Source of the DNA: Miscanthus floridulus
Lineage: Eukaryota; Streptophyta; Magnoliopsida; Poales; Poaceae
Length of the DNA stretch: 64,000 nt
Direction: 5' to 3'
NCBI RefSeq assembly: GCF_019320115.1
Contig: NC_089581.1
Span: forward strand, 92,688,802 to 92,752,801
A model generated the notes under the pieces. The model was not told the origin of the DNA, ran no database searches, and saw only the letters and a program-made list of their open reading frames with translations. This document shows positions 9,727 to 20,664 of the stretch, in pieces (the stretch's first letter is position 1; every line of letters starts with the position of its first letter). The translations under genes were made by a program, and so were the position numbers.

Positions 9727-12390
9727 ATGGCGGTTCACAACAACAATGACATCCTTATGATACATTGTGAAGATCTACCGGATGGAGATAAAGGTGTCAT
9801 CAGCAAAGCTATAGAAGAGTTTTAGGGCAAATGTTTGTTGTCCTACACCAAAACACATGACAACACAATTATTTAGAAATTTCCACTACCAAGAGTTCTA
9901 TTACACGGGCAGATAGATACAACTAAAGCTGAAGACAGGCGTTTCTTTATGGAGGTTGTAGATAAATCTATTCGTGATGCCATATCAAGCCAAAAAGAAG
10001 CTTTCTTGAACACATTCCACAACGCCATGAAAGAAGTGATTCATGGATTTCTAGTTGGTCAAGTTGGGCTGACTCATTACAACATTCTAGATCCGTCGAT
10101 TCTAGGGACTAATCAAGTCAGTACCAGCCATCAAAAAGCAGCACTAGCTGGTAATGGTGATGTCTAGGTAGTTTAGGGTCCATCTGAATGAGCTCAAGGT
10201 ACTACTACAAATCAAATATAGTATAATCCTAGACCGTCAGTACAACATGTGCAACAGCCGGTGGGGCAAGGTTAGAATCAGGTGATCAATTTTGGCACAT
10301 CAGGCCACATACCATCATCGGCTCAAAAAATAGCACCATCAATTCAAAAGATCTGTAGAGATATAGATCCTTATGTCTATAATTAGAGACTTCAAGCAGC
10401 AAGCCAGCAGAGAACCCAGCAGATGTAAGCTCCATAGGGTTATCACTACGGCATAGATTATAACACCCTTCACATGATTCCAAATCTAGGGTATCAAGGT
10501 ACATGGGATTTCCATCTACAGATGGGTCAGTAGGTGTAGAGAAATCCAAATTCAAATGCTGATGAGTTGCTGTTGAGGGTGACCGAGATGATGAAAAATC
10601 AGTTCGATCTGAAGCCAAAAGGGTTGACCTTCTCGTACAAACTCCCCTATCTAGAATGGTATGATTTGGTCGCTCTTCCCACAAATTACAGGCTCTCAGA
10701 GTTTGATAAGTTCACTGGCCAAGACAGTACAAGCACAATAGAACATGTCAGTCGGTATCATACACAATTGGGCGAAGCATCAGTTGAGGATGCCCATTGA
10801 GTTCGTTTCTTCTCCTTGTCCCTATCAGGGTCGGCCTTCACTTGGTTTTCATCATTGCTAGTCAATTTCATTGCCAATTGTGCTGACCTAGAGAAGAAAT
10901 TTCATACATATTTTTACATTGGGACTATAGAAAAGAAAATTACCGATCTAACAACTATAAGGCAGAAGACTAATGAATCAGGCACTAAGTTTCTTTAGAG
11001 GTTCCGAGAGACTAGGAACTTGTGCTTCTCATTAAACTTGGCTGATGATCAACTAGCTGCTTTAGCTATTGAAGGAATGTAGCCAATGTGGAAAGAAAAG
11101 CTTCTGGGACAAGAATTTGACAACTTGGGTCAATTGGCTCAACGACTGGTAGCGCTCAATAGCTAATTCCAGATTATGCATAGAGATACCCAATTTTAGA
11201 AGAGTATCACAGTAGCTGAAGCTTATGATCCATACTCAGTCGATGATGACTATAAAGATGAAGAAGAAGAGGTTGTTGCAGCTGAATAGAATTAGGTCAA
11301 GAAGATAGTAATGGTGCCAAATCCTTGGGGAAGAGGAGTCGAGGAGAGCTATGACTTTGATTTCACCAAATCAGATAAGCTCTTTGATTTCTTGCTTGAG
11401 AAGGGGCAGATCAAGTTGCCCAATGGTCATGTTATGTTGCCCCCTGATCAATTGAAGAATAAGAAGTTCTGCAAGTTCCATAATGCTACTTCTCATTCTA
11501 CTAATGAATGCAGAATCTTCCGGCAGCATATACAGAGGGCTATTCAGCAAGGGAGGCTCAAATTTGACACATCTCGGAAAATGAAAGTTGATGATAATCC
11601 TTTCCCAGGAGATCACAATATGGTTGATGCTGGACAACTCAAAGGAAAGATTAACGTCCTAAAATCAGCCAAATCAAGAGAAACTGAAAGAGTCGATCCC
11701 AAGATGTAAATATCGGCTGACGAGTATAGAGAAATTAGAAGACGTCGCGATAAGCAAAAGAGCCAATATGAGCAGGGGGAAACATCAAAAGATGGGGCGA
11801 CAAAGCCGCAAGTTACATCTCGGATCCTGTTGAATAAGTGGCAGCGGCAGAAGAAAAAGGATTATCAGCGTTGGTTAAAGGATCAAGAATACCAGCATCA
11901 ACTAGAAAAAGAGAGGTACGAAAGGAAGCAAACCGAATCACATTGGAATTGTCCTTTCTTCAGACATTGCTGGAATGAATGTTTGAAGTTGCCTACCAGA
12001 CATGACTATCCAGAATGCAGCAATCAGTATTGGGAGTTTAGGCAATCTCAAACCAACCGCCAGTCTATCCATGCTCAAGATGCATATCATCATAATAACA
12101 TGGATCGGCGCTTAAAAAATAAAAGTGTTCATGATCGGCTTGAAAAGCGAATTATTGACCAAGACTGGGCTAATCATGGAGAAGAAGGCAACGAAAGAAA
12201 ATATGTTTGGCAGGAAGGCCAATGTTGTCCAGGAGGTTTAACAAGAAGCCAGAAGAGAAGGGTGCAATGCCTAAGGAATAAAGAGATGGAATAGGCTCAG
12301 GCATCCGGTAAACCTCAAGTGTGGCATACTATGCAAACAGCCGATAGAAAGCAACCATTGGCTAATATCCAAATGGTTTTTCTGTTGCTA
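9727..12390 (+). pseudogene. gag of element A (stop-riddled)
   Basis: A single reading frame can be followed from the ATG at 9727 for about 880 codons with no frameshift, but it is broken by about 21 stops. Sixteen of these are TAG (for example at 10165, 10174, 11287 and 12292), three TAA and two TGA. Recognisable parts are a retrotransposon gag core around 10650-11200 (codons reading LEWYDLVALPTNYRLSEFDKF and later FTWFSSL, FRETRNLC) and a segment KFCKFHNATSHSTNECRIFR near 11466-11525, followed by a highly charged tail. The N-terminus matches the A2 gag. The product would have been the capsid protein that packages the element's RNA. Non-functional in this copy. Confidence 0.8.
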
Positions 12391-12452
12391 TCATAATTCA
12401 GAGTCAATGGTGAAAGCCAACAACCGATTCAAGCAGTCGGCTTTGGAAATTT

Positions 12453-15400
12453 GTGTTAATGGATAATCCAATAGATGGTACGAATGGCAAACTAGGACAT
12501 GGCTTCACGTCGGCCGATGAATTGGAAGAAGTAGATATTGGTCCTAGAGATAGACCAAGGCCGTCGTACGTAAGTGCTAAGTTGGATCCAGAGTATAAGC
12601 GGGAATTAATTGATTTATCAAAGGAATTTAAAGACTGATTTGCTTGGGAATACTATGAGATGCCCAGTTTAGACTGGTCAATTGTTGAACATTAGTTGCC
12701 AATCAAACCTGGATACCAGCCGTTTAAACAAGCTCCAAGGAGGTTCAACCCAAACATGCTCGATGATATCAAAAAGGAGAATGAAAGGTTACTGGAAGCA
12801 GAATTTATCCGACTGTGCCGATATGTAGAGTGGATATAGAATGTTGTCCCTGTATATAAGAAGAATGAAAAATTAAGAGCTTGCATTGATTTTAGGGATA
12901 TGAATAAAGCCACACCCATGGATGGTTATCCGATGCCGGTAGCTGATATGTTTGTTGATGCAGTAGCCGGGCACAAGGTTATTAGCTTCATGGACGGTAA
13001 TGCAGGATACAACCAAATTTGCTGAGGAAGACATAGCAAAGACCGCTTTTAGGTGCCCTGGCGCAATCCATCTATTCGAGTGGGTTGTGATGACCTTTGG
13101 TCTGAAGAATGCCGGTGCAACTTATCAAAGGGTGATTAATGACATTTTCCATAAGTTGATCGACAGGATTGTTGAAATCTACATCAATGATGTGATAATA
13201 AAATCCAAAGGGTACAATGAGCACCTGGCTAACTTACGAGAGACTCTGGAATGCATAAGAAAACATGGTTTAAAGATGAATCCTAATAAGTGTGCGTTTG
13301 CAGTGTCAGCTGGACAATTCTTGGGATTCATGGTCCACGAGAGAGGAATCGAAGTTGGTCAGAAAAACGTAAAAGCAATTGATGAGGCAGTTCCCTCGAC
13401 TACCAAAATAGAGTTGCAATCTCTACTTGGTAAGATGAATTTCATCAGAAGATTCATTTCAAATTTGTCAAAAAGGATCCTGCCATTTTCTCTTTTGTTC
13501 AAGTTGAAGATTGATCAAGAATTCAAATGGGGTGACATACAACAAAAGGTGTTTGAAGAGATAAAAGAATACATGAAGCGTCCACCTGTGTTGGTCCCTC
13601 CTCAGCAAGGTAAGCCAATTGGATCGGCTACCAAAATAGAGTTGTACATATCGGCTGAGGACAAGACAATTGGATCGGCCTTGATGCAAGAATTTGAAGG
13701 AAAAGAGAGAGTTGTTTTCTATCCGAGTAGAAGACTACTTGATCTAGAGACAAGATATTCTCCCACCAAAAAGTTATGCTTGTGCTTATATTTCTCTTAC
13801 ACTAAGTTGCGACACTACTTATTATTGGCCGAGTGTACAGTTGTTTCCAAGGCCGATGTGGTTAAGCACATGTTGTCAATGCCAATACTGAATGGAAGAG
13901 TGGGAAAGTGGATTCTTGCGTTATCAGAATTTGACATAAAATATGAATCGGCTAAAGCAGTCAAAGGACAAATAATGACTGATTTTGTCACCCAGCATCA
14001 TAAGCCAAGCATTGGTCATGTAGAGCCGATGCCTTGGACATTATTCTTTGATGGGTCATCATGCAAGCAGGGTAGTGGCATTGGTATTGTTATTATTTCG
14101 CCTCAGGGGGCAAGTTTTGAGTTTGCTCTTCCAACTAAACCAATGATTAGTAACAATCAAGCGGAGTATGAAGCTGTTCTTAAGGGACTTCAACTTCTTC
14201 ATGAAGTAAAGGATGAAGCAATTGAAGTATTTGGAGATTCATAGTTAATTATTAATCAGTTGATCGGCCTATATGAGTGCAAAGAAGAGATTCTAAAAGG
14301 ATACTATGATGAATGCCAAAAGTTGCTCAAGGAGTTCTTCATATCTCTTTCCAACATATTCCAAGAGCACAAAACCAAGAGGCTAATCATCTAGCTCAAA
14401 GTGCATTAGGATATCGAGTGTTTCAACGAGTCTTGAGTAGTGAAACCTCAAGTGATGATTGGAGAGTTGAAATAGCCGATTACCTTAGAGATCCATCGTA
14501 GAAAGTTACTAGAAAGCTAAGGTATAAATCAGCTAAGTATGTTTTATTAGATGATCAGTTATATGATAAAATAGTCGATGGGGTGTTGCTCAAATGCTTG
14601 AACTAAGAAGAAGCTAAGGTGTTGATGGGTGAGGTGCATGAAGGGATATGTGGAGCTCATCAATCGACTTATAAGATGAAATGGATTATTCGTAGAACTG
14701 GATATTTCTGGCCAATGATACTGGAAGATTGTTTTTAATATTACAAGGGATGCTAGGACTGTCAACATTTTGGTAATGTCCAGAGATCGCCTGCATCGGC
14801 CATGAATCCAATAATCAAACTATGGCCGTTTCGAGGTTGGGGAATTGATTTAATTGGCTAGATTTTTCTGCCTTCAAGCAAAGGACATAAGTTCATATTG
14901 GTAGCAACAAATTACTTCAATAAATGGGTTGAGGCAATTCCTTTGAAGACGGTAACCTCAAAGAACATGATTGGTTTTGTTAGGGAGCACATTGTGTTTT
15001 GTTTTGGGATTCCTCAAACTATAACTACCGATCAAGGGACAATGTTCACATCAGAAGAGTTCAGGGATTTTGCTGCCAGTATGGGAATCAAGCTATTGAA
15101 TTCCTCTCCTTACTATGCTCAGGCTAATGGCCAGGCAGAGGCATCCAACCAGATTATGATTAAGTTGATCAAGAAAAAGATTGAGGGATAGCCAAGGAAG
15201 TGGCATTCGACACTAAATGAGGCACTGTGGGCCTATAGGATGGCCTATCATGGATCAATTAAAATGTCACCTTACGAAGTTGTGTATGGCCATAATGCAG
15301 TTCTTCCTTGGGAAGTTCGGATTGGATCAAGGCATGTTACACCATAGAATGATTTGTCAGCCAAAGTCTACAAGAATCTTATGATTGACAATTTGGAGGA

Positions 15401-15718
15401 CTTGAGTTGCCTTTGGCCACGTGCTCTTGAAAATATTGAAGCCAATAAACTGAGGGTTGCAAAATATTACAATAAAAAGGTCAAGATTAAGCAATTCTCT
15501 GAAGGAGACTTGGTCTGGAAGGTGAAATTGCCGATCAGGTCGAAGGACAATAAATTCGGCAAATGGTCACCTAACTAGGAAGGACCTTATCAGATCAAAC
15601 GTTGTGCGCCTGGTAATGCTTATATTTTGGAAACACTAAACAGAGAGGAAGAATTTGGCCAAGCAATCAATGGGAAATATCTAAAGAAATATTACCCTAG
15701 CATTTGGATTAATACTTA
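12453..15718 (+). pseudogene. pol of element A: RT, RNase H, second RNase H, integrase
   Basis: Order of domains: RT (about 12600-13350, with the FGLKNAGATYQR motif), RT-linked RNase H (about 13560-13990), a second archaeal-type RNase H (about 14030-14260, with FFDGSS, NNQAEYEAV and FGDS), and the integrase core (about 14890-15190), then a C-terminal segment to 15718. A frameshift lies near 13015 and another after 14260. Many stops are TAG. The RT catalytic box reads YINDV instead of Y-x-DD, and the first integrase aspartate is Asn (VATNYF), so the enzymes would be dead even with an open frame. A second RNase H is a Tat-lineage character. No D-[ST/G]-G protease box is visible upstream, so protease seems to be deleted. 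Confidence 0.85.
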
Positions 15719-16536
15719 ATAACTAATTTGTTCGATCGTCAGCTCTGATAGCCGATATCAGAAAGGTATCGCCTCTAGTGCAAAAGTAAGCCTGAAGGGG
15801 TAAAAGCCGGTACAATGTGTATCGCCTATCGAAGCAAAGCAAACATGGACAAAGAAATGTGTAGGAAGTATGAGACAAAGGAAAATCACTCAAGACAAAA
15901 AGGTTGTTTGCTGAATATCACCTATTACAAGCTACATGCCAAAAAACACTTTGCTTACTATATCATCAGCCAAGGTGTTGAAGGCTACAGAGTTGGAGGC
16001 ACTAGAAAAGTCCTCAACTAAATGCTCATGCTCCCCGGGGTGTGCCATGTTTGGAAAACCATGGGGAAGAAGACGAAGATTGTGGCCAGAACGGGCTTGT
16101 GCAGCCGCAAACGCCATGGCAGCACCATGACGAACACCATGAAGAGGTACCTCCCTGACATAGTTTAGGATGTCATGCAAGCAAACCACCAAAATGGCGC
16201 CCATAACATTAACAAATCCCATCGCGTGATCCATAGCTGATCGAAGAGTCTCCGAATGAGCAGTTAGATCTAAAAGATTTAAGGAAAGAATGATCAGAAA
16301 TCTTGATGGAAAAATTAAGAAGATAGAAAGATTGTGGTGGATGTCTCACCCATGATTCTGGCTTCAGCTCTGGCCAACCTTTCCCCCACTGGGATGGCCT
16401 CAAGGGATGATCAGCCTTGAATCATGGCCAAAGCTAACTTTGTAAGGGAAAGGCAGCTAGCTAGGTTCGGGTTAGTCCGATCGATGGAGGCCAGTAGATC
16501 ATCATTGCTGATCTGCCTCCTTGGGTAGTGGGGGAG
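15719..16536. other. Region between pol and antisense ORF start in A
   Basis: No plus-strand coding beyond pol. On the minus strand, open stretches of up to about 100 codons (15932-16234) continue the direction of the antisense ORF that starts at 16704, so this is probably its degraded body. No domain was recognised. Confidence 0.45.
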
Positions 16537-16704
16537 CTAGCGGTGAATTAGTGCTAAAGGTGACCCCAATGGCTGAATAGAGTCAGTCCTCTGCTCCAGA
16601 ACGATGGGAGCAGCCTGAGTTGCACCCTCTTGGCGATGAAGGCGCTGGCGCGATGATGCAGATCCGTTGAGGGCCTCCTCGGTAGATCTCTTGCTGTTCT
16701 CCAT
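16537..16704 (-). pseudogene. Antisense ORF of element A (5' part)
   Basis: Starts at ATG 16704-16702 (MENSKRSTEEALNGS...) and stops after 55 codons at 16539-16537, again with TAG. It lies antisense between pol and the 3' LTR, the place where Tat-lineage elements are known to carry an antisense ORF (aORF). A TATA-like box on the same strand lies about 92-102 bp upstream. Function of aORF proteins is not established. The stop may be secondary, as for the gag stops. Confidence 0.5.
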
Positions 16705-16795
16705 GATCTCAAACCTATAGAAAAAGTAGGAACTATACTAAGGATACAGAAGGTTTGAGATGAAGCGGGTTGTTGTTTGATCCACGGTTGTGGCC

Positions 16796-16806
16796 CATAT
16801 ATATAG
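16796..16806 (-). promoter_or_regulatory. Candidate TATA box for the antisense ORF of A
   Basis: Minus strand CTATATATATG, about 92 bp upstream of the antisense ATG at 16704. That leaves room for a start site ~30 bp downstream and a ~60-base leader. Confidence 0.45.
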
Positions 16807-17702
16807 CCCAAGAAGATGAGAAGATAAATTTCGCCGGGGGTGTGAAATTGGAATCAGAAATGAAAGCGGATCGACACTCCAAGAATTCAGGGGACAGATT
16901 CGAACTTATTGCTTCCCCAAATTACAAAATATCATGGGACGGATATGAAGAATTTACATTGACTAGAGATCAACCTATCAAGGCTTCTTTGGATTGAAGG
17001 GAGTCTAGGTCCTCACAAGGCCGAAGGTCATCGTGAACTGAATCAACATCGGCTCATTGATAAAATTGTGCAAGAGAAGAGGAAAGGTCACCCGCCTAAC
17101 ATATGCTCAGCCAATTTCTCGATAAATTGAGAACTATGGCAAAAAAGCCCGTGGCTTTCTCGATGGGCGTTTGGAGGAGCAAACAAGGTGAAGGTGTCCA
17201 CACATTTTAGACATCGTAAACACTAAAACAACTTTGCAAGCATGGAGAGAAGACTCAGGTGATATCACAAGAATTCTTCTAATCGCAATAGCTGGTCTTC
17301 TTGCTCAATGAGGCGCTAGAATGAGCGACACAATTACCCTATACACAAGAATTCTTCTAACCGCTCAAGATCTTCATAGCAAAAGGATAGACCATGGAGG
17401 ATCTAGTGGCATCAGGAGCACTCGAGGAGGCAGATAGAAAAGAAACATGGTTGAATTGTTGAGTTGCTCTAGCCAGGGTCAGATAGACATTTTATAGCTG
17501 GCCTGGAAGGATGAATCCAAATGCTCGTGAAGCAATGATGCTCTCATAAAAGTTTTGAAGCATGGGCTCATGAGCTGATATAGACGACGACAAATAGTAG
17601 ACCCCAGATCAAGATTCTTTATCCATGACTGCGGACCTATCGGGGGCATAGACGTGATAATTTTGGAATAAAATTACTTTTATCTGAAAATTGGAGGGCA
17701 TG
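16807..17702. other. 3' untranslated region and polypurine tract of element A
   Basis: No coding potential recognised over about 900 bp. The purine run TTGGAGGG (17691-17698), just before the 3' LTR, is the likely polypurine tract for plus-strand priming. Confidence 0.6.
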
Positions 17703-19489
17703 TGTTTACACCAAAATTTGGAAGAAGAGTCACAGGGACTCGAAAACTCCCAAGATCATGTCATCAAGGAACCAATTGCGGGCAGATCAGAACCAGCTGA
17801 TTCGAATGCAAAAATGGAATCGACTTTCTTCAGATAGTGCCAGCGGATAACGACAAAGGCTATGATTGGCGCTAGGATGATACATGTTGGACTCTATAAA
17901 AAGGAAAAGATTAGAGTCTAAGTTATCTTAAATTAGGAATGTTTTTCTAGGGTTAAGAATTGTGATGAGTCATGCTTAGACAGGAGTCATGCGTAGGTCT
18001 CGGGTATAAATATCGAACCCCAGCTATTGTAAAGGACACACAATCAATCAAATACCAGTTATTTACTTTTTTTCAGCTCCGGCCATCCCTTAGGAGTAGG
18101 AGTAGAGTAGATCTTAGCAAGTTCTTCAGCAAGTATGGCTGCATCGATCTGGTCGACCTCCACTGCTTATCATGGCTTATACCTCTATTCATACAACTGC
18201 ATCAATCTGATCGACCTCCACTACGACTCTGGTATAAGTTAGTTATCGACTCTTGTCTAGTTCAAGTACGGCTGCATCGATCCGGTCGACATCCACTGCT
18301 TGAACTAGATTAAGGTCAAGTTATCGGCTCTATCTAACGGTGGCATTCCTTCGGATAGATTCATTAAGTTATCGATATTGCTTATTGCTTCCATTATTTA
18401 TTCAATTACAGCAATATCACTTTGCCCAATTGAGATTGATCTAGATCGGCCTGATATCTTGTTTAACCCATCATTTGTTATTCTAAATTTGATCTAATCT
18501 ACACTTTAAACGATGAGTTATGTTTTATCGGTTGTTTTACATCAATCTTGATCATGCATAGCGTGCGGTTAAGGCATGTTTGATCTTGAGTAGATCTATT
18601 GCTAGCGAAAACTGTTCCATGGCCCGTTATCACGGCCTGTGTGATTCTGCCTCACACCCCACTGTTAGCACCATGGAGTGAGGATCGTTATTTGGTAGAT
18701 CTGTTCCTGAGAGGACATGACCTTAACTGTGCGCTATGCCTAAATCGACTGGTTTAGCCGATATCGAGTGCTTTCACAAATAGTTCGCATCACAAGATCA
18801 TTGAAGTAGCGATAGGTTGAAAGATATGTTAGCCCCATGATCTTATTATTGTATTATGGCCTGCATGATTCTGCCTCATGCCCCACTGATATTAGTAATA
18901 AGTTAGGGTCGTCGAGTCTATTGTTGTTTCTACGGCCTGCATGATTCTGCCTCATGCCCCACTAGTCATAGCGATAGATGAGATCTAATATGTTTATTAG
19001 ATTTATCTCTATTAAATGGTTGAATGATGATGAGCTATTTCTTTTACATAAAAGGGGTTCGGTTACTTATTGTCATTGGCTTAGCATGAACTAATTACTG
19101 TTGATATCCTTTTATCAGTGACCAATATTTGTCTAAACAATGATATTCATCCAGGGTGATAACCGACGCTTCTTACACAACCCCATAAGCTTTAATCGAT
19201 TTATTCTTATGAATATGCTGGAATCAACTATTTAGTCGATCTCCTTTCATATCGGCTCTCAGAGCCGCACATTCAGGACTATCTAGAAACACAGGCACGT
19301 TCCACCCTTAATTGCTAATAAACTTTCTCTCCTTGTTAATTGTAGGGTCAAATTGACTGGCATGTCTCAGGAGGAGTGCACAGGATCGACCATCCCTGTG
19401 CTGAAGCTAGGTGGATCTCCAGCTCCATCGAGCAGACCCTTCTGTCTTGCTCGTGTGTCCTCGGCACAGGACGAAATTCCATGTTGACA
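17703..19489 (+). repeat. 3' LTR of element A
   Basis: Begins TGTTTACACC and ends TTGACA; 1,787 bp. It has the TATA box at 18005-18011, the GGCTGCAT-type repeats, and three hairpin repeats. It retains the ~263-bp stretch (18679-18941) that the 5' LTR has lost. Confidence 0.9.
18639..18957 (+). other. Three covarying hairpin repeats in the A 3' LTR
   Basis: Copy 1 (18639-18657): GTGTGA-TTCTGCC-TCACAC. Copies 2 (18863-18881) and 3 (18939-18957): GCATGA-TTCTGCC-TCATGC. The loop is constant and the stem differs at two positions, on both arms, so pairing is kept. The repeats are 630-950 bp downstream of the TATA box, in the part that should be transcribed (R/U5). Confidence 0.6.
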
Positions 19490-20664
19490 AGGTTTAATAT
19501 TTTTCCTAGCTAGAGCATGTCAACACAAGACCAGAAAAATTGGAATCACAATTTTATCACCTTCCTAGCTCAAGTTATGCAATTTACAAGCTATAAACTA
19601 TTTTAAAAGCACTTATCTTGCTCAATTTAATTCTCCTTGAAAAATACACTAAATAGTAGATTTCATTTTTTTATCAAATAGTACTCTTCATGATGAATCT
19701 AACAAAATTTGGTTCACCCCATTTGGATACTCCTAGCTCTAGATATGAATTTTTGAAGTTTGTATTCAAATATGTGAAATTAATTCAAAAACAACTAAAC
19801 CCTAAATGCTAGGTGCACCCGGTCTATACACCCCACTGTGACAGACGCGTGGGCCCAGGAAGTCAATGCGGCCCCACATGATAGTGAGATAGAGGCAGGG
19901 CATCGGCTTTGATAGGCAAGAACTCGCCGTCGGTGAGGTCCCGATGAGGTCACCACCGACGTGTTTCCCTCCTCATTCCACACCTTGTGAGCTAAGTGGG
20001 TGAACCCCTAATGGTGGTTGGCTATGGTGATGGCGCTAATGGCAGACGGTGGCGGCGCTACAGTGGTGCACCCATCGTTTCTAGCCATGGCAAGCTCTAA
20101 TGAGCACGGCTATGGCTTCCTAGTGTCGTAGCAGAGATCTTGGGTTAAGTTGGGGCTTTGATGGAGCGGTGGCGAAGCTTGGCCACGTGCGTGGCGGCAT
20201 GGTGGCATGAGCCATGTTCCGGCACTGGTGTGTCGGCATTGGCTCAATGGCCAGCAATGTGAGTAGGACATGACCCTATGCTAACCCTAATAAGGGAAGA
20301 GAGTGAGTGAGATGGCTTGGTGGAGCACGACCATGGCGAGCTCAAACTCGGCGGTGCTCTGGCGATGTCACGGCGATGGCGAACTCGAATTGTGGCCTCA
20401 CCTAAGCTTGGATGGTGGCACAGACGGTTTGGGGAGGTGGAGGAGATGATGGCAGAGCTGTGGGTGAGATGTAGTGGATGGTGGTGCGGTGGTGGCAGTG
20501 AGCGAGCGTGGCAGAGCTCGGCGATAATGGCGACGGCGCTCGGTTTCGCTCTGGCACGGCGAGAGCTAGGCAGAGAGAGTGAGCATGAGTGAGAGAGAGC
20601 AGCGGTGTCACATGGTTTTGCTGCCTGCCCTAGCTTGACAAGATATGGGAGCCATGCCCTATGT
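19490..20664 (-). mobile_element. B2 (second part): continuation of the Tekay-like LTR
   Basis: Resumes after the AGGTT duplication with TTTAATATTTTTCCTAGCTAG, matching B3 at about 28616. It passes from AT-rich to the GC-rich segment (from about 19800) that B3 also has (28930-29185 and 60940 onward, for example gcatggctatggcttcc). Open frames of up to 145 codons on both strands in the GC-rich part show no domain and are probably chance. The right boundary with A2 is near 20664. Confidence 0.65.

Larger units (their letters stand above)
8153..19489 (+). mobile_element. Element A: near-complete Tat-lineage Ty3/gypsy retrotransposon
   Basis: The LTR pair (8153-9688 and 17703-19489) is flanked by the 5-bp duplication AGGTT (8148-8152 and 19490-19494). 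B3 shows the uninterrupted host site near 28613. A PBS-like sequence follows the 5' LTR. The gag and pol relics are on the plus strand, and an antisense ORF lies between pol and the 3' LTR. A second RNase H domain after the first, together with the antisense ORF, fits the Tat lineage (Retand/RIRE2/Grande type). All coding parts are broken, and no protease motif is visible between gag and RT. Confidence 0.9.
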
